Shown here piece after piece: positions 33,534 to 43,834 of a DNA stretch of 64,000 nucleotides; the first letter of the stretch is position 1; each line of letters opens with the position of its first letter. Where the stretch lies: assembly GCA_022393335.1 (NCBI GenBank), contig JAJEKB010021601.1, positions 855,804 to 919,803 of the forward strand, read 5' to 3'. The position numbers and the translations under genes are program-made. The notes below the pieces were generated by a model. That model had not been told where the DNA came from, did not search any database, and saw nothing but the letters and a program-made list of their open reading frames with translations. This stretch comes from Macrotrachela quadricornifera. Taxonomy: Eukaryota; Rotifera; Eurotatoria; Philodinida; Philodinidae.

Positions 33534-35528
33534 TCAATAGTATGTAGTACTTCCATCATATACACGGTTATGATCAGGATAGCTTGATTTCACAATAGTT
33601 GTATCATAAGGGTATGATTTGCGTGTCGGACTTATAAGAGGATTGGTAGCACCAGAGTTTCGATAATCATATCCAGCAGTCCGTGTTGATATATTGTATG
33701 AACCTGTTTCAGGCGTGTACCTTTGATTTCTAATATCATTTCGATAATCATCATTTCTAGATGATGGAACTTGGTTTTGATCGCCACTATAAGGGTAATT
33801 AAAGGTGCCATTAGAGTGTAACACTCGTTCACTGGAGGACGGTCTTGGTGACCGAATATATGATTGATTTGTTGAAGATTGTTTGCTAGTTAAATCGGGT
33901 AGTCCTCTTTGACTGATATGTCGATCGTTTACGAATGGGTGATAAATCTCTGATCTATATATTGATGGTTGATGATTATCCACAAAAGAACTTGATTGAT
34001 ACTGGACGTCTCTCTGTTGCGTATGTGGTTGCCTGTAATTTGACTGAGATTCTGATAATGAATGAAGATCTGATGGATTTAATATGAATCGTTCTCGAGG
34101 TTGCTGACGCATGTGTGATTGATTAAAATGTATTTGTTGACGTGATGAATCGTAGGTACTTGGTTGATACGATAAAACATCTGCATTTCTCGGATTCTGT
34201 ATCGGATGTCTACTAGAACCGTGATAGTTTACAGGTAAATCACGGATACTCGGTTGATCTCGTAAAGAATAGTCGTTATTCAAATGACGTGGATCTGATA
34301 CACGAGACACTGAAACATGTCGAGGTGACTGATCAGGCAGCACTCCTTGATGCTTAATCGATGGAGCTATACTTGGATTTTGTATTGATGATATGTTCTT
34401 CTGATCTTCCTTCGTAACTTTGTATTGTTTTCCTTCATAATAAAGCCATCGACCGACACAAACAAGTAGATCATGAGCATAAAGTTTTTTCAACCACTTT
34501 TTAGGAAGTCTTTCATAACCATAATAAGCTCCAGCTAATTGTCCATAGATAGCAGCTGTTGTATCAGTATCATCACCGAGATTAACCGCAGCGAGTGCAC
34601 CTTTTTCAAATGAATCTTCATCAGACCAAAATGCCCATAGAGCAGCTTCTAAAGCACTAACTATATAACCTTTACCTCGAATACCATCATCATAACCATT
34701 TTTTTGTTTGTATGAACCATGAGCTACACGAAGAATATCTTCATGAAGTTCAATTGAACCAAACCATTCTCGATGACGTTCATAAAAATTGTTTTGTAAA
34801 AGTTCATTTTTCGTTTTACCATGAATGGCAGCCACAATAAGTGCGGCATAATAACGACATGCATCAACCGCTTTTTGATCTCCATGAGTGAGACGAGCAC
34901 TAATACCAGCATATTCAATAGCAATATCGGGAAATTCACTGAAGAAAAGAGGAACAGCAGCTAAACGCATAAGAGCTCCATTTCCTGCTACACCTGGTGA
35001 GCTACAATTGATATCAAACTCTTTTACAGATTGAACTTTATCCCATGATAAATTATCAAGATCTTTTTCTTCAGTACAATGGAAAAAATTACTAAGAATT
35101 TTTTGACGCTGTGAAAATTCTTCAAGAGCCTCACGAGTAGCATTACCAATATCAAAACATTGACCTGTAGATGACATATATCCATATTTATGCCACCACT
35201 TATAACGAACCATTTGATCGTAAGGATCAAAACGTCGTTTATCAATCAAAGATGAAGCAAGACATAATGCCATAGAAGTATCATCTGTCCATTGACCTGC
35301 TTTAAGACCCCATGTACCTCCGCCTTCCATATCTTTAACTGGATGATCGATAAAATATGTATAAGGACGAAATTCTACACTGGCTCCTAGTGCATCACCT
35401 ACAGCAAGTCCCACTAGAGAACCAATAAATCGATTTGAATCGCTTTTCTTTTGTGACGGTGGAACTGGTGGATCAGTGAGTTTCATCTTATCCGGAAGCA
35501 CATTATCGTAAGGTGAAGGAAAATTCAT
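33534..35528 (-). CDS. ADP-ribosylglycohydrolase paralogue B with long disordered C-terminus (664 aa)
   Basis: Intronless. The catalytic DraG/ARH-type domain covers about 33-370 with all metal ligands: G-D-A-L-G-A at 44-49 followed by E52, W-T-D-D-T-S-M at 80-86, T-H-G-D at 214-217 and G-D-D-T-D-T at 318-323. It should hydrolyse ADP-ribose linkages (protein-bound, nucleic acid-bound or small-molecule; the target cannot be read from sequence). The phrase S-A-L-E-A-A-L-W-A-F is typical of the bacterial-type branch of the family. Residues about 380-664 are low-complexity, rich in Ser, Tyr, Asn, Gln, Arg and Pro with many R-x-P-S and S-Y repeats, probably disordered and a candidate for phosphorylation or RNA/phase-separation behaviour. 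Part of the catalytic domain is nearly identical in DNA to paralogue C. No signal peptide, so nuclear or cytosolic. Confidence 0.88.
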   Translation of the reverse strand: MNFPSPYDNVLPDKMKLTDPPVPPSQKKSDSNRFIGSLVGLAVGDALGASVEFRPYTYFIDHPVKDMEGGGTWGLKAGQWTDDTSMALCLASSLIDKRRFDPYDQMVRYKWWHKYGYMSSTGQCFDIGNATREALEEFSQRQKILSNFFHCTEEKDLDNLSWDKVQSVKEFDINCSSPGVAGNGALMRLAAVPLFFSEFPDIAIEYAGISARLTHGDQKAVDACRYYAALIVAAIHGKTKNELLQNNFYERHREWFGSIELHEDILRVAHGSYKQKNGYDDGIRGKGYIVSALEAALWAFWSDEDSFEKGALAAVNLGDDTDTTAAIYGQLAGAYYGYERLPKKWLKKLYAHDLLVCVGRWLYYEGKQYKVTKEDQKNISSIQNPSIAPSIKHQGVLPDQSPRHVSVSRVSDPRHLNNDYSLRDQPSIRDLPVNYHGSSRHPIQNPRNADVLSYQPSTYDSSRQQIHFNQSHMRQQPRERFILNPSDLHSLSESQSNYRQPHTQQRDVQYQSSSFVDNHQPSIYRSEIYHPFVNDRHISQRGLPDLTSKQSSTNQSYIRSPRPSSSERVLHSNGTFNYPYSGDQNQVPSSRNDDYRNDIRNQRYTPETGSYNISTRTAGYDYRNSGATNPLISPTRKSYPYDTTIVKSSYPDHNRVYDGSTTYY
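34514..34866. repeat. Near-identical tract shared with 36130-36482 (gene-conversion candidate)
   Basis: 353 bp in paralogue B align without gaps to 36130-36482 in paralogue C with about ten differences by eye (about 97 percent), while the coding sequence on either side drops sharply in similarity. The boundaries fall within coding sequence, not at intron or domain edges. Confidence 0.75.
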
Positions 35529-36022
35529 TATTCAATAAAATATCACTGAAAATATAATCTAAAAGAGATAAATAAACAAACCCATTCAATGGTCTTATTT
35601 ACTGTATATTTAAAATCGTCTTTTTTTATTTAATACGAAAAAAAAGAAACTAACTGTATAATGTCGTGAAATATGATGCATTAGTTATAAACAATAAGAT
35701 TTGTAGATAATATCAAATTTATGTCATTTATCATAGGTTTACTCTAAGGAAATGATAACTCTTATATTAATGAAGAAACAAAATAAAACGGTATCTATAT
35801 ACTGAAAATCTTAAAGAAATCGAAAATAATCTGTAGAAGAAGCAAATTTCATTTGTTTTACATAACGAAAACAAAAAATAGAGTAAAATAAAACAAGATA
35901 GACGATAATTAAATAAACTTGTATTTTGCTTTTATTAAGTAGACATAAGACAATATAAAAATTCATTGAAATTTTGAAAAGAAATGCCAAATGCTACCTT
36001 TCTATAATTGTAAAATAAATGC
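35529..36022. other. Spacer between paralogues B and C
   Basis: 494 bp of AT-rich DNA containing the 5' flank of paralogue B and 3' flank of paralogue C. No other feature seen. Confidence 0.5.
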
Positions 36023-38492
36023 TTATTGTGGCTTTTTCCAACATTGTCCTTCATATGCAATCCATTTACTTAATTTTTCAAGAAAACCTTTCGCATAAAC
36101 TTGCTTAACCCACCGTTCAGGCAATTTATCATAACCATAATAAGCTCCAGCTAATTGTCCATAGATAGCAGCTGTTGTATCAGTATCATCACCGAGATTA
36201 ACTGCTGCGAGTGCACCTTTTTCAAATGAATCTTCATCAGACCAAAATGCCCATAAAGCAGCTTCTAAAGCACTAACTATATAACCTTTACCTCGAATAC
36301 CATCATCATAACCATTTTTTTGTTTGTATGAACCATGAGCTATACGAAGAATATCTTCATGAAGTTCAACTGGACCAAACCAATTTTGATGAAGTTCATA
36401 AAAATTGTTTTGTAAAAGTTCATTTTTCGTTTTACCATGAATGGCAGCCACAATAAGTGCGGCATAATAACGACATGCATCATATGCTTTCTTATCTCCA
36501 TGAGTTATTTGTCCGCTTATACCTGAATATGCAACGGCTATATGAGGGAATCTGTAGAAAAAGAGCGGCACAGGTGCAAGACGCATAAGAGCTCCATTAC
36601 CCGCTACTTCATCTTCGCTGCAATATACATCAAAATCTTTTAGCAGATCAGAATCAGAAAGAGAATCCATTTGTTCAAATGGAATGCCCCATTTTTTTGC
36701 ATATTCTCTTTGACGACGTATGAATTCTTGTACTGACTGTCTAGTGGCTGCACCAATATCAAAACAGTGTCCAGTTGATGACATATATCCTGATTTGTAC
36801 CACCATTTATAGCGAACTAATTGGTCGTACGGAACGAAATCACAGCGAGCCACCAGTGAATTAGCCAGACAAAGTGCCATCGATGTATCATCGGTAAACT
36901 GAAAATATATATTCTCTAAGATTTCTTTTGATATCTTAATATAAGTGTATCAAAAAATAACACTATTTATAATAGCCTTTATGCCATAAAAAAAACGATA
37001 TCTTTCAGTTAACATGATTTTTTTCTTCTTATTAGACTAAATTAAACTGTAATAAAAAAACAATCTTTTTTTTCGATTTAATAAAAACAGATTTTACAAT
37101 GAAAATATCTTTTTTTTAATAAATTTGATATGATTGTTTAATGAAAAATTCTATTAATTATGTATACATTCTGAATAAATATCTGTAAATCCTATATATT
37201 AAAAAATTAACTTAAGATAGATATTGCAATTATTTAAAGATCTAGTATAATTGAATTAATGAGTTTAGAATATTTTGATCCTTATCATATAATTAATAGA
37301 AAAAAAACCTTTCATACCTGTCCTTTACTAAGACTCCAAGTTCCTCCTTCTTCAAGATCAGTGACTGGTTTTTGAAGTAAATATTGACGAGGTCGAAATT
37401 CTACATGAGCGCCAAGAGCATCACCCAATGCCATTCCTATCATAGAACCTTTGATTTGATCGAGAATAGTTTCATCTATATCAGCAGTTGGTTCATTCAT
37501 TTCATTTTCGATTTCGTCAGGTTTTTTTATATTATGATGAGCTTTATCATGATATTGAAGATTAAGCCATGATTTATCTAAAAATATAAATAAAAATCTA
37601 TGTATAATTATATTTGATTTTTTCATTTCTTCAACAACATAATTATTTGTTCTAATTTTACTGAGAGATTTTTTAATCATAAAATATCACTTTCTTTTAT
37701 CAGTATTTATAAAATAATTAGATGAAATATAACTTTTAATAAATAATATTGTTTCGAAATAAAATATGTTGATAACTTACCTGTCTGAAACTGACATTTC
37801 GAATTATCACTTTTATCAGTGGGAACAAGTAGTTCGAGATCAGGTGGTGTATGCGGGATAGGTTCTCGAATAAAAATCGGCTCACCAGGCACGGAATAAT
37901 TAGTCGACGGAACTACATTAATTTGATCTTCAGATGGTGGTATAATATCGTCTGGATCTTCATTATTTAAATTTTTTGTTAAATCATTATTAATTGCATC
38001 AGTTCCATTATTTTGGTTCGTGGTAGAAAGATGATCTTCCGTAACTGATTGATTGTTACCTATATCAGTAGTGTTTATATCCTTTGTTATAATGTTGCTC
38101 GATGCAGAAGATTCTACCGAATGACTTTTGGTGTCTGACGGCAAAGGGCTTTTAGGCACTTGATTTGGATTGGATATTTTAGCATCATCGCCATCTGTCT
38201 CCATCTTTTCATCCACATTTTTACGATGTTCTCCTTCATTTGTAGTAGTGGAAGATGGTCCAATTTGAATAGTTAAAATACTCTTGTCGTTTTCATGAAT
38301 AGATGTATCCATGTTGTGATTTGTACTTGAATCATAAGAATTGATTGGTGCATTATGGTTGCCTTTGTCTTCATGTGAAGCGTCGTTCAAATTTGATGTT
38401 GAATTAATGATGTTCGATTCATTTTGTTGTGATATATTGTCTGAATTCGAAGGTGAATGAACAGGATTTTTTGAATGATCGTTTTGGGACAT
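36023..38492 (-). CDS. ADP-ribosylglycohydrolase paralogue C with acidic N-terminal extension (615 aa)
   Basis: Complement join 37781-38492, 37318-37577 and 36023-36898; introns of 203 and 419 bp with GTAAGT/GTATGA donors and TTTTTAG/TTTTCAG acceptors, phases 1 and 0, giving one frame. Residues 1-237 are a disordered Asn/Ser/Asp/Thr-rich extension (N-H-N-M-D-T-S, P-P-S-E-D-Q) with a proline-rich end. The DraG/ARH-type domain follows: G-D-A-L-G-A at 289-294, E297, F-T-D-D-T-S-M at 325-331 (Trp replaced by Phe), T-H-G-D at 456-459 and G-D-D-T-D-T at 560-565. All metal ligands are present, so an active ADP-ribosyl hydrolase is expected. Between residues about 465 and 580 it is almost identical to paralogue B. 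It has introns where B has none, so B may be a retrocopy or may have lost them. Confidence 0.85.
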
Positions 38493-40479
38493 GTTTATTG
38501 TTTTTGATAAAACAAAACCAGTCTAGAATAAAGTAATAAAAATAGAAATTCATTTAAATAACTAAAAAAATGAAACTGTTTTTAAAAAAAATATGTTGTT
38601 TTCAATGCATTTGAATTAAAAATAAAAAAAAAGAAGTAAAAATTGTTGATTTTATTTTTATTGTCCACATTATTTTAAAGAATACATGACATGCAATGAA
38701 ATAATGTATTTTTCTTTCTTTCATTCTGCGTCTGGTTTGCTAGTTGATGTTAACTGAATCTACTCGGTCTGCCTTTTTTTTTTCTTCCTTTCTCGTCATC
38801 TATTTAATATCAACGAACGAGCACAATCTAAAAAAACAACTTGATTATCAAGGTTAAAGACTATCAACAATACTCTTGGAAGAAATTCGTCAAGAACACG
38901 AGGACAAACATTTTTTTTTTTTATTATTCCGCGAAAAGCAACAATTAACACGATGTCAGTAGTAAAGAATAACATATTATACTTATAAAGTCTTCTTTTT
39001 TTTCTTTTTGTTTTTCTTCAAATAAACCTGAAAAATATATTACGTTGTTACAAAAAATTTTGTCGAGGCGTTGCGAACACACCATTTACTTTTAAATATT
39101 AAAGATATTCAGATTACATTTTATTTTTCTTTCTTCAATAAGTTTTATTTTTCCTTTCTTTCTCTTTATATTCTACAGTAAAATTCTTTCTTAGTTTGTA
39201 TGAAAAGATTTCTTATGAATTATTAGTGAAAATGACAAAAATTTTGAAAATTTGTCAATATCAGTTTTAGCAAAATTAAGAGAGTTTTAAAAAATCATCA
39301 GTTTCTTCTATCGATTTACATATTTTAATTGATTTTTTTTTCGATATGAGAAAATTAATATCAAGGAATTTAAAGATGAATAAAATAAATCGAATTTGCT
39401 TCAAATAAAAATAAACTGGTATCATATATGAAACAATAATCGAGGAAAAGTGTTTTGCATCGTCCTTCTAATAGCCTAAAAATTCCATTATGAAAGTATA
39501 AGGTCAGAATCATCATAAATCAACTTCGGAATTGAGCAGTGAGACTTTGAAATCTCTTTTCCTATCTAAGAATATATTTTTCTTTAACATAATACAAGAG
39601 AAAAACAATGTTTCTGTTTTGTGAAACTTACATATATCTTTCCCGTTCAAGAAACTAATATAAAATACATACAGTAAAAAATCTTTTGTAGAGTATATCT
39701 ATTTTTCAATATAATCCACAATCACAACAAAAATCTCTTTTTTTTTTTATTTAACATAAATATTTTCGTAATATGATACTTATTTTTCTTATTCTAACAT
39801 TATTATCGTTTTAATCATTGATTTAACTTAAATAAAGCACTGTTCTAAATGTTCATTATATCTATAGCAAATGTAAACGGCCTATTATATATATCCATTA
39901 ACTCATAAACACTGATACTATTTATTTCTCAAAGTTATATTCTGATGAAATTACTATTCTTGATACAGATCATACCCATGTCATCAAAATCGCCGATTTT
40001 ACCGTGATACCTCGGTCGATAAATTGTGCGGTTAATCGCGATTTATGGAAAGTCTTGACTAATCAGTAAACGTTATCTGTTTGAACTTTCTCCCTAACTA
40101 CAACTGTATCCACACCGCCATCAGCATTTCATATGCCTATACCCTTACGGATACTTCTAATATCATAATACTCATGTAGTATAAGGTTAATCATTTTGAC
40201 TAATTACTAATTCACAGCAACAATCCATAAGAGCATCCTTAGACACGTTTTGATGATTGTTCATTTGTAGATAAAATAAAAACAAATCACGAAGATTTAA
40301 ATACAAAAAGAAGGAGTAGTTCAAACTCCCACCCCCCTTAGAAACCAACTTTTTTTTTGTTTCTCATCCGATTTCATCCAAAATTTCAGAAAATGTTAGG
40401 CTACGCCACGAGAGATTATGGTTAAAATATAAAAGGAAAAACTATAAAAAATAAAAATGGAAGGACTGACTTCAAAAAG
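38493..40479. other. Upstream region of paralogue C; otherwise gene-free
   Basis: The first few hundred bases contain T- and CT-rich tracts (38690-38810) that may be promoter or 5' leader of paralogue C. The rest is AT-rich with homopolymer runs; no gene or element recognised. Confidence 0.4.
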
Positions 40480-40692
40480 AATGAATCAAGCACACTCTCA
40501 TATATATGAATGATATGGAAAAGAGGAGAGAAAGAATGATATCAAAGATAACATTCTTTCTCGAAAAACTAGATATGAAATGAAGAAGCACAAAATCCTA
40601 TGCGAGTGAAAAAAAGAAAGAATGTCTCTAAAAGTGATGTGTTGCAGAGGAGAAAGGAAACTAGTAGCGAAGACACTCGTCATCGCTAACCA
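40480..40692 (-). repeat. Truncated copy of the solo LTR family (inverse orientation)
   Basis: The minus strand matches the 5' two thirds of the LTR at 21826-22128: GTTAGCGATGACGAGTGTC, TTTCTCC, GACATTCTTTCT, GAGAAAGAATGTTATCTTTG and ATCATTCTTTCTCTC occur in the same order. The 3' part is missing or rearranged. Confidence 0.65.
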
Positions 40693-41298
40693 AATATCTC
40701 TTCAAATCTCCATGAAACTAATAAGTTATAGTCAAATTATTGGTCAAAAGTAGCCTTCACACGAGGAAGATTTTCGACATAAGATTACTAGCTACGCATG
40801 CCGACATGGTTTTTAATTTGTAGAATGTCCTCAAGACTAGATCATAATAGGATCTGATTTTTTAATTCTCTTTTGTTTCATTTTTAAAAATACTTTGTTA
40901 AAAAATTTTCAAATTCCAAGCGCTAATAAAAATGAAGTGTCATGGTTTTTTATTTCAATAAAAGAGAAATTCGAAAATCAGGCTCTATTATGACCTAGCC
41001 CTAATTGTTCGTTATACAATAAAAAAAATCTCCCCTCTCTATCGAGTGGTTATTAAATCTATCCCTGCATAAACAGCATACTCGAAAAAATTGATTTTGA
41101 GAAAAAGGTTAAATAAGTTTCAGAAGTTGATTTTTGAAAAATACATCTGAATTATGCATCAGTATTCAGAATAGGTTATAAATGTGTGAGCTTAGTCTTA
41201 AGCGTTAATAGTTTCGTAGTGATCAATATGAAAAAAACTACGAAATCCCGATGCAAAGAGAAAACTGCCTAAAAAACCGTTAAAATTTCTCAAAAAAT
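40693..41298. other. Gene-free stretch
   Basis: AT-rich spacer between the LTR fragment and the hAT element; no feature seen. Confidence 0.4.
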
Positions 41299-41306
41299 AT
41301 TACAGT

Positions 41307-42276
41307 CAGTAGCGGCGCGAGCGGAGGGAGGTGTCCTTCCTGATTTCAAAGAATAAGGACAACTTTCTCCCATTTCTGAGAAATTTTGGATTGACTTTTC
41401 TCCATTTTTTTGAAAAAAATATTTTAAGACTTCTGTATTTTCAAAAAATTTGAGGGTGTTTCTTGAGTTTATGCTCATTAAAATGAAACTATTTCACTTC
41501 TCTTTTGCTTTGCGTAAATTGATTTTAAATAAATTATTCAACTATAATAAAAAAATTGATGTATAGATCTTGCATGTGTTATCCTTTATAGTTAAATTGA
41601 TTCTCTACAGTATATGTATCAGCGGCGGCGCGAATAGGGGGGAGGGCGAGGGAACCCCCCTCTGCTTCTGGTAATAGTTTTCTCCGATTTTAAGAGAAAG
41701 TACGACTAAATTTTTCGCTCATTTAAAGAGAAAATCCTCGAAGTTTAGAGGAAATCTATCTAAAATTCCTTAAAATTATCCAAAATTTTGTTGTTCATAA
41801 TCGAAAAAAAAATCTCCCATTATTAGCAAGAGCATTTGATTATCTTTTGATTATGTCTGTCACGATCGCAATTGTAGAAAGATTCTTTAGCATAATGAAA
41901 ATTATAAAAAACAGATTGGGAACGACGATGAATGATGAACGATTATATTCATTGTAATGATGTACATTAGAAAGATTAATTTTGGATAAATTACCGAATA
42001 CAGAAATTCTTGAAAAATGGTTAAATAACAAAACTGGCTGTCGAATTTCGATTCAGCCAGTATCGATTTTGTTTTTGTTTTAAATTTTTTAGAAAATTTA
42101 ATAAATATATTAATGAACTAATTATATAGTTAGTTCGGTTACTTATTTACTAATATTTTAATCATCTACAATCTGAAACTTCTTTTCTACATTCTCCGGT
42201 TTTCAAAAATTTCCATATTTTCTCCCATTTCTAAAGTACCCCCCCCCCCTACTTTCAGCTCTTCGCGCCGCCACTG
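41307..42276. mobile_element. hAT element remnant with perfect 8-bp target duplication
   Basis: Starts CAGTAGCGGCGCGAGCGG and ends CGCGCCGCCACTG, i.e. inverted CAGTRGCGGCGCG ends, between two copies of ATTACAGT (41299-41306 and 42277-42284). An 8-bp duplication and CAGTGGCGG ends are typical of hAT transposons. A second CAGCGGCGGCGCGAA start at 41621 suggests a nested or partly duplicated end. The interior still encodes a piece of transposase (41840-42036). Confidence 0.85.
41840..42036 (+). pseudogene. hAT transposase C-terminal dimerisation domain fragment
   Basis: The plus-strand reading gives S-V-T-I-A-I-V-E-R-F-F-S-I-M-K-I-I-K-N-R-L, then M-N-D-E-R-L-Y-S-L, which fits the hAT dimerisation motif (family: A-S-x-E-R-x-F-S, x-x-K-x-x-K-x-x-L-R, x-x-x-R-L-x-x-L). 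It is broken by a TAA after S-L, then resumes as L-E-R-L-I-L-D-K-L-P-N-T-E-I-L. No other part of the transposase survives, so the copy is inactive. Confidence 0.75.
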
Positions 42277-42284
42277 ATTACAGT

Positions 42285-43171
42285 AGGAGTCAAATTTTAG
42301 ACGATAAGTGTGTTCAAATCAATTCATTTTGTGTTAAGCCATAGTTATTTTAAAAGAGGAAACTTCGACTTTTCTTAAGAGAACCTTAATATAAAAAGAA
42401 GAGTAAAAGAACAACAAGATCTTATAGTATGTGGCATCTATAATTCAATTCTTTCAAACTAAAGATATCGCTCAGATTTACTATTTTACCTTCCTCTAAA
42501 TTAGAAAATATTAAGTTAAATCATTGAGTTAGTCGTAATTTAATAGTGACATAGGACAATCTCTGATTTTTTATCAAAATTATGATTTTGAAGACATAGG
42601 ATGTCTATGCTATTGTAAAAACGACTATAATATATTATCGATTGACTCATTTTTCGTTGGAAACGATCACAAAGTAAATCTATTGCTCCTGTTTAGAAGT
42701 TCCTTACAATGTTAATAAGTGTTGAAATAAATAGTTTGAATTTTCTTACCATTGATTCGTAATAGTATATAAACATCGTAGATGAAGTTAGTACTAGATT
42801 CGAGTAATTTCATTCCGCATTTGCCCACGAATATGTTTCAAGTTCAACTTGACGAGCTCTATCAAATGGTATGCTCAGATTTTTCATAATCTTGTGCATA
42901 ACCATCCAGGTACCAGATCATAGTAAGTTTGATGAAATGAAAGGTTTATTATATTGTATTTGTTTTTAAAATACATTGGAGCATCGTTTGATACATGAAT
43001 GATTTTTTTTTACCAATAGGGATCTATGTTTTACGAAATTTACTGCTTCGTTTTGGCTGCAGTATGTAAAAGCTGTATCATGACTTAAATGATCACTAAT
43101 CACTGATAAATTAAGATATGAATTGTAACAATGACGGATTGCTGATGTTTCTAATATACTTTTATTGTTTT
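42285..43171. other. Gene-free stretch
   Basis: No convincing feature. It may contain more of the decayed coding remnant that follows, but I could not read one. Confidence 0.35.
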
Positions 43172-43730
43172 TTAATGTGGCGATAATATAAAACTATCGT
43201 CCATAGTTGGTCGATGTTTTCTAGTAATGCTGGAATACTACCAAGTTCTTCGTGTAAATGAACCATCCAATTAATTCTATTAATTTCGTTATATTCGTTG
43301 TTTATATTTTCTGAATAAGTTTTTGAAAGAATGGAGCTAGGTATGTGATTGACGCATTCACTAAAGTGATGGTTTGTTTCATGATTGATTCAAAATTATA
43401 TTTAATAGACGGTGAGAAAAACTAATTTATCGTTTTACCTCGAGTAATAAATAACAATTTTCATGATAAGTGCAAAGATAATTTAAAATAACCTATTTAA
43501 CACTTGGGTAGTTGCCTTTAAAGAGTCAATATACTTCAATAGACATTTTCATAAAACGGAAGATCTTCTCATCATCATTTACATGAATACTATCCTTTCT
43601 GTTAGGCAACTATTGAGTTCTATTATTATCTTCATAGAATTTCAGGAATAATCCAACAATATCTTTTTCAATTGCATTATTACCAACAAAAACTACTGGT
43701 GGAGCTAAAACATCATATGTATCTATGAAC
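43172..43730 (-). pseudogene. Decayed coding remnant, family unknown
   Basis: The minus strand shows interrupted but protein-like stretches: D-T-Y-D-V-L-A-P-P-V-V-F-V-G-N-N-A-I-E-K-D-I-V-G-L within 43590-43730, then after a stop R-K-D-S-I-H-V-N-D-D-E-K-I-F-R-F-M-K-M-S, and around 43190-43260 E-L-G-S-I-P-A-L-L-E-N-I-D-Q-L-W. Stops and frame changes separate them. Composition differs from the pure AT spacer. I cannot name the ancestor; a transposase or host gene are both possible. Confidence 0.35.
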
Positions 43731-43834
43731 TGTTATTAATAATTATAATTGTTCTTTTTTTTGCTGACGAGTAGATCCGCAAAAAGATCACTAAAACAGG
43801 CATATAATAAATTTTAAATACATGATATAATTTC

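Noticed and set aside
41290..41478. 62-codon minus frame at the hAT edge
   Set aside because: It crosses the element boundary and reads through the terminal repeat; not a gene.
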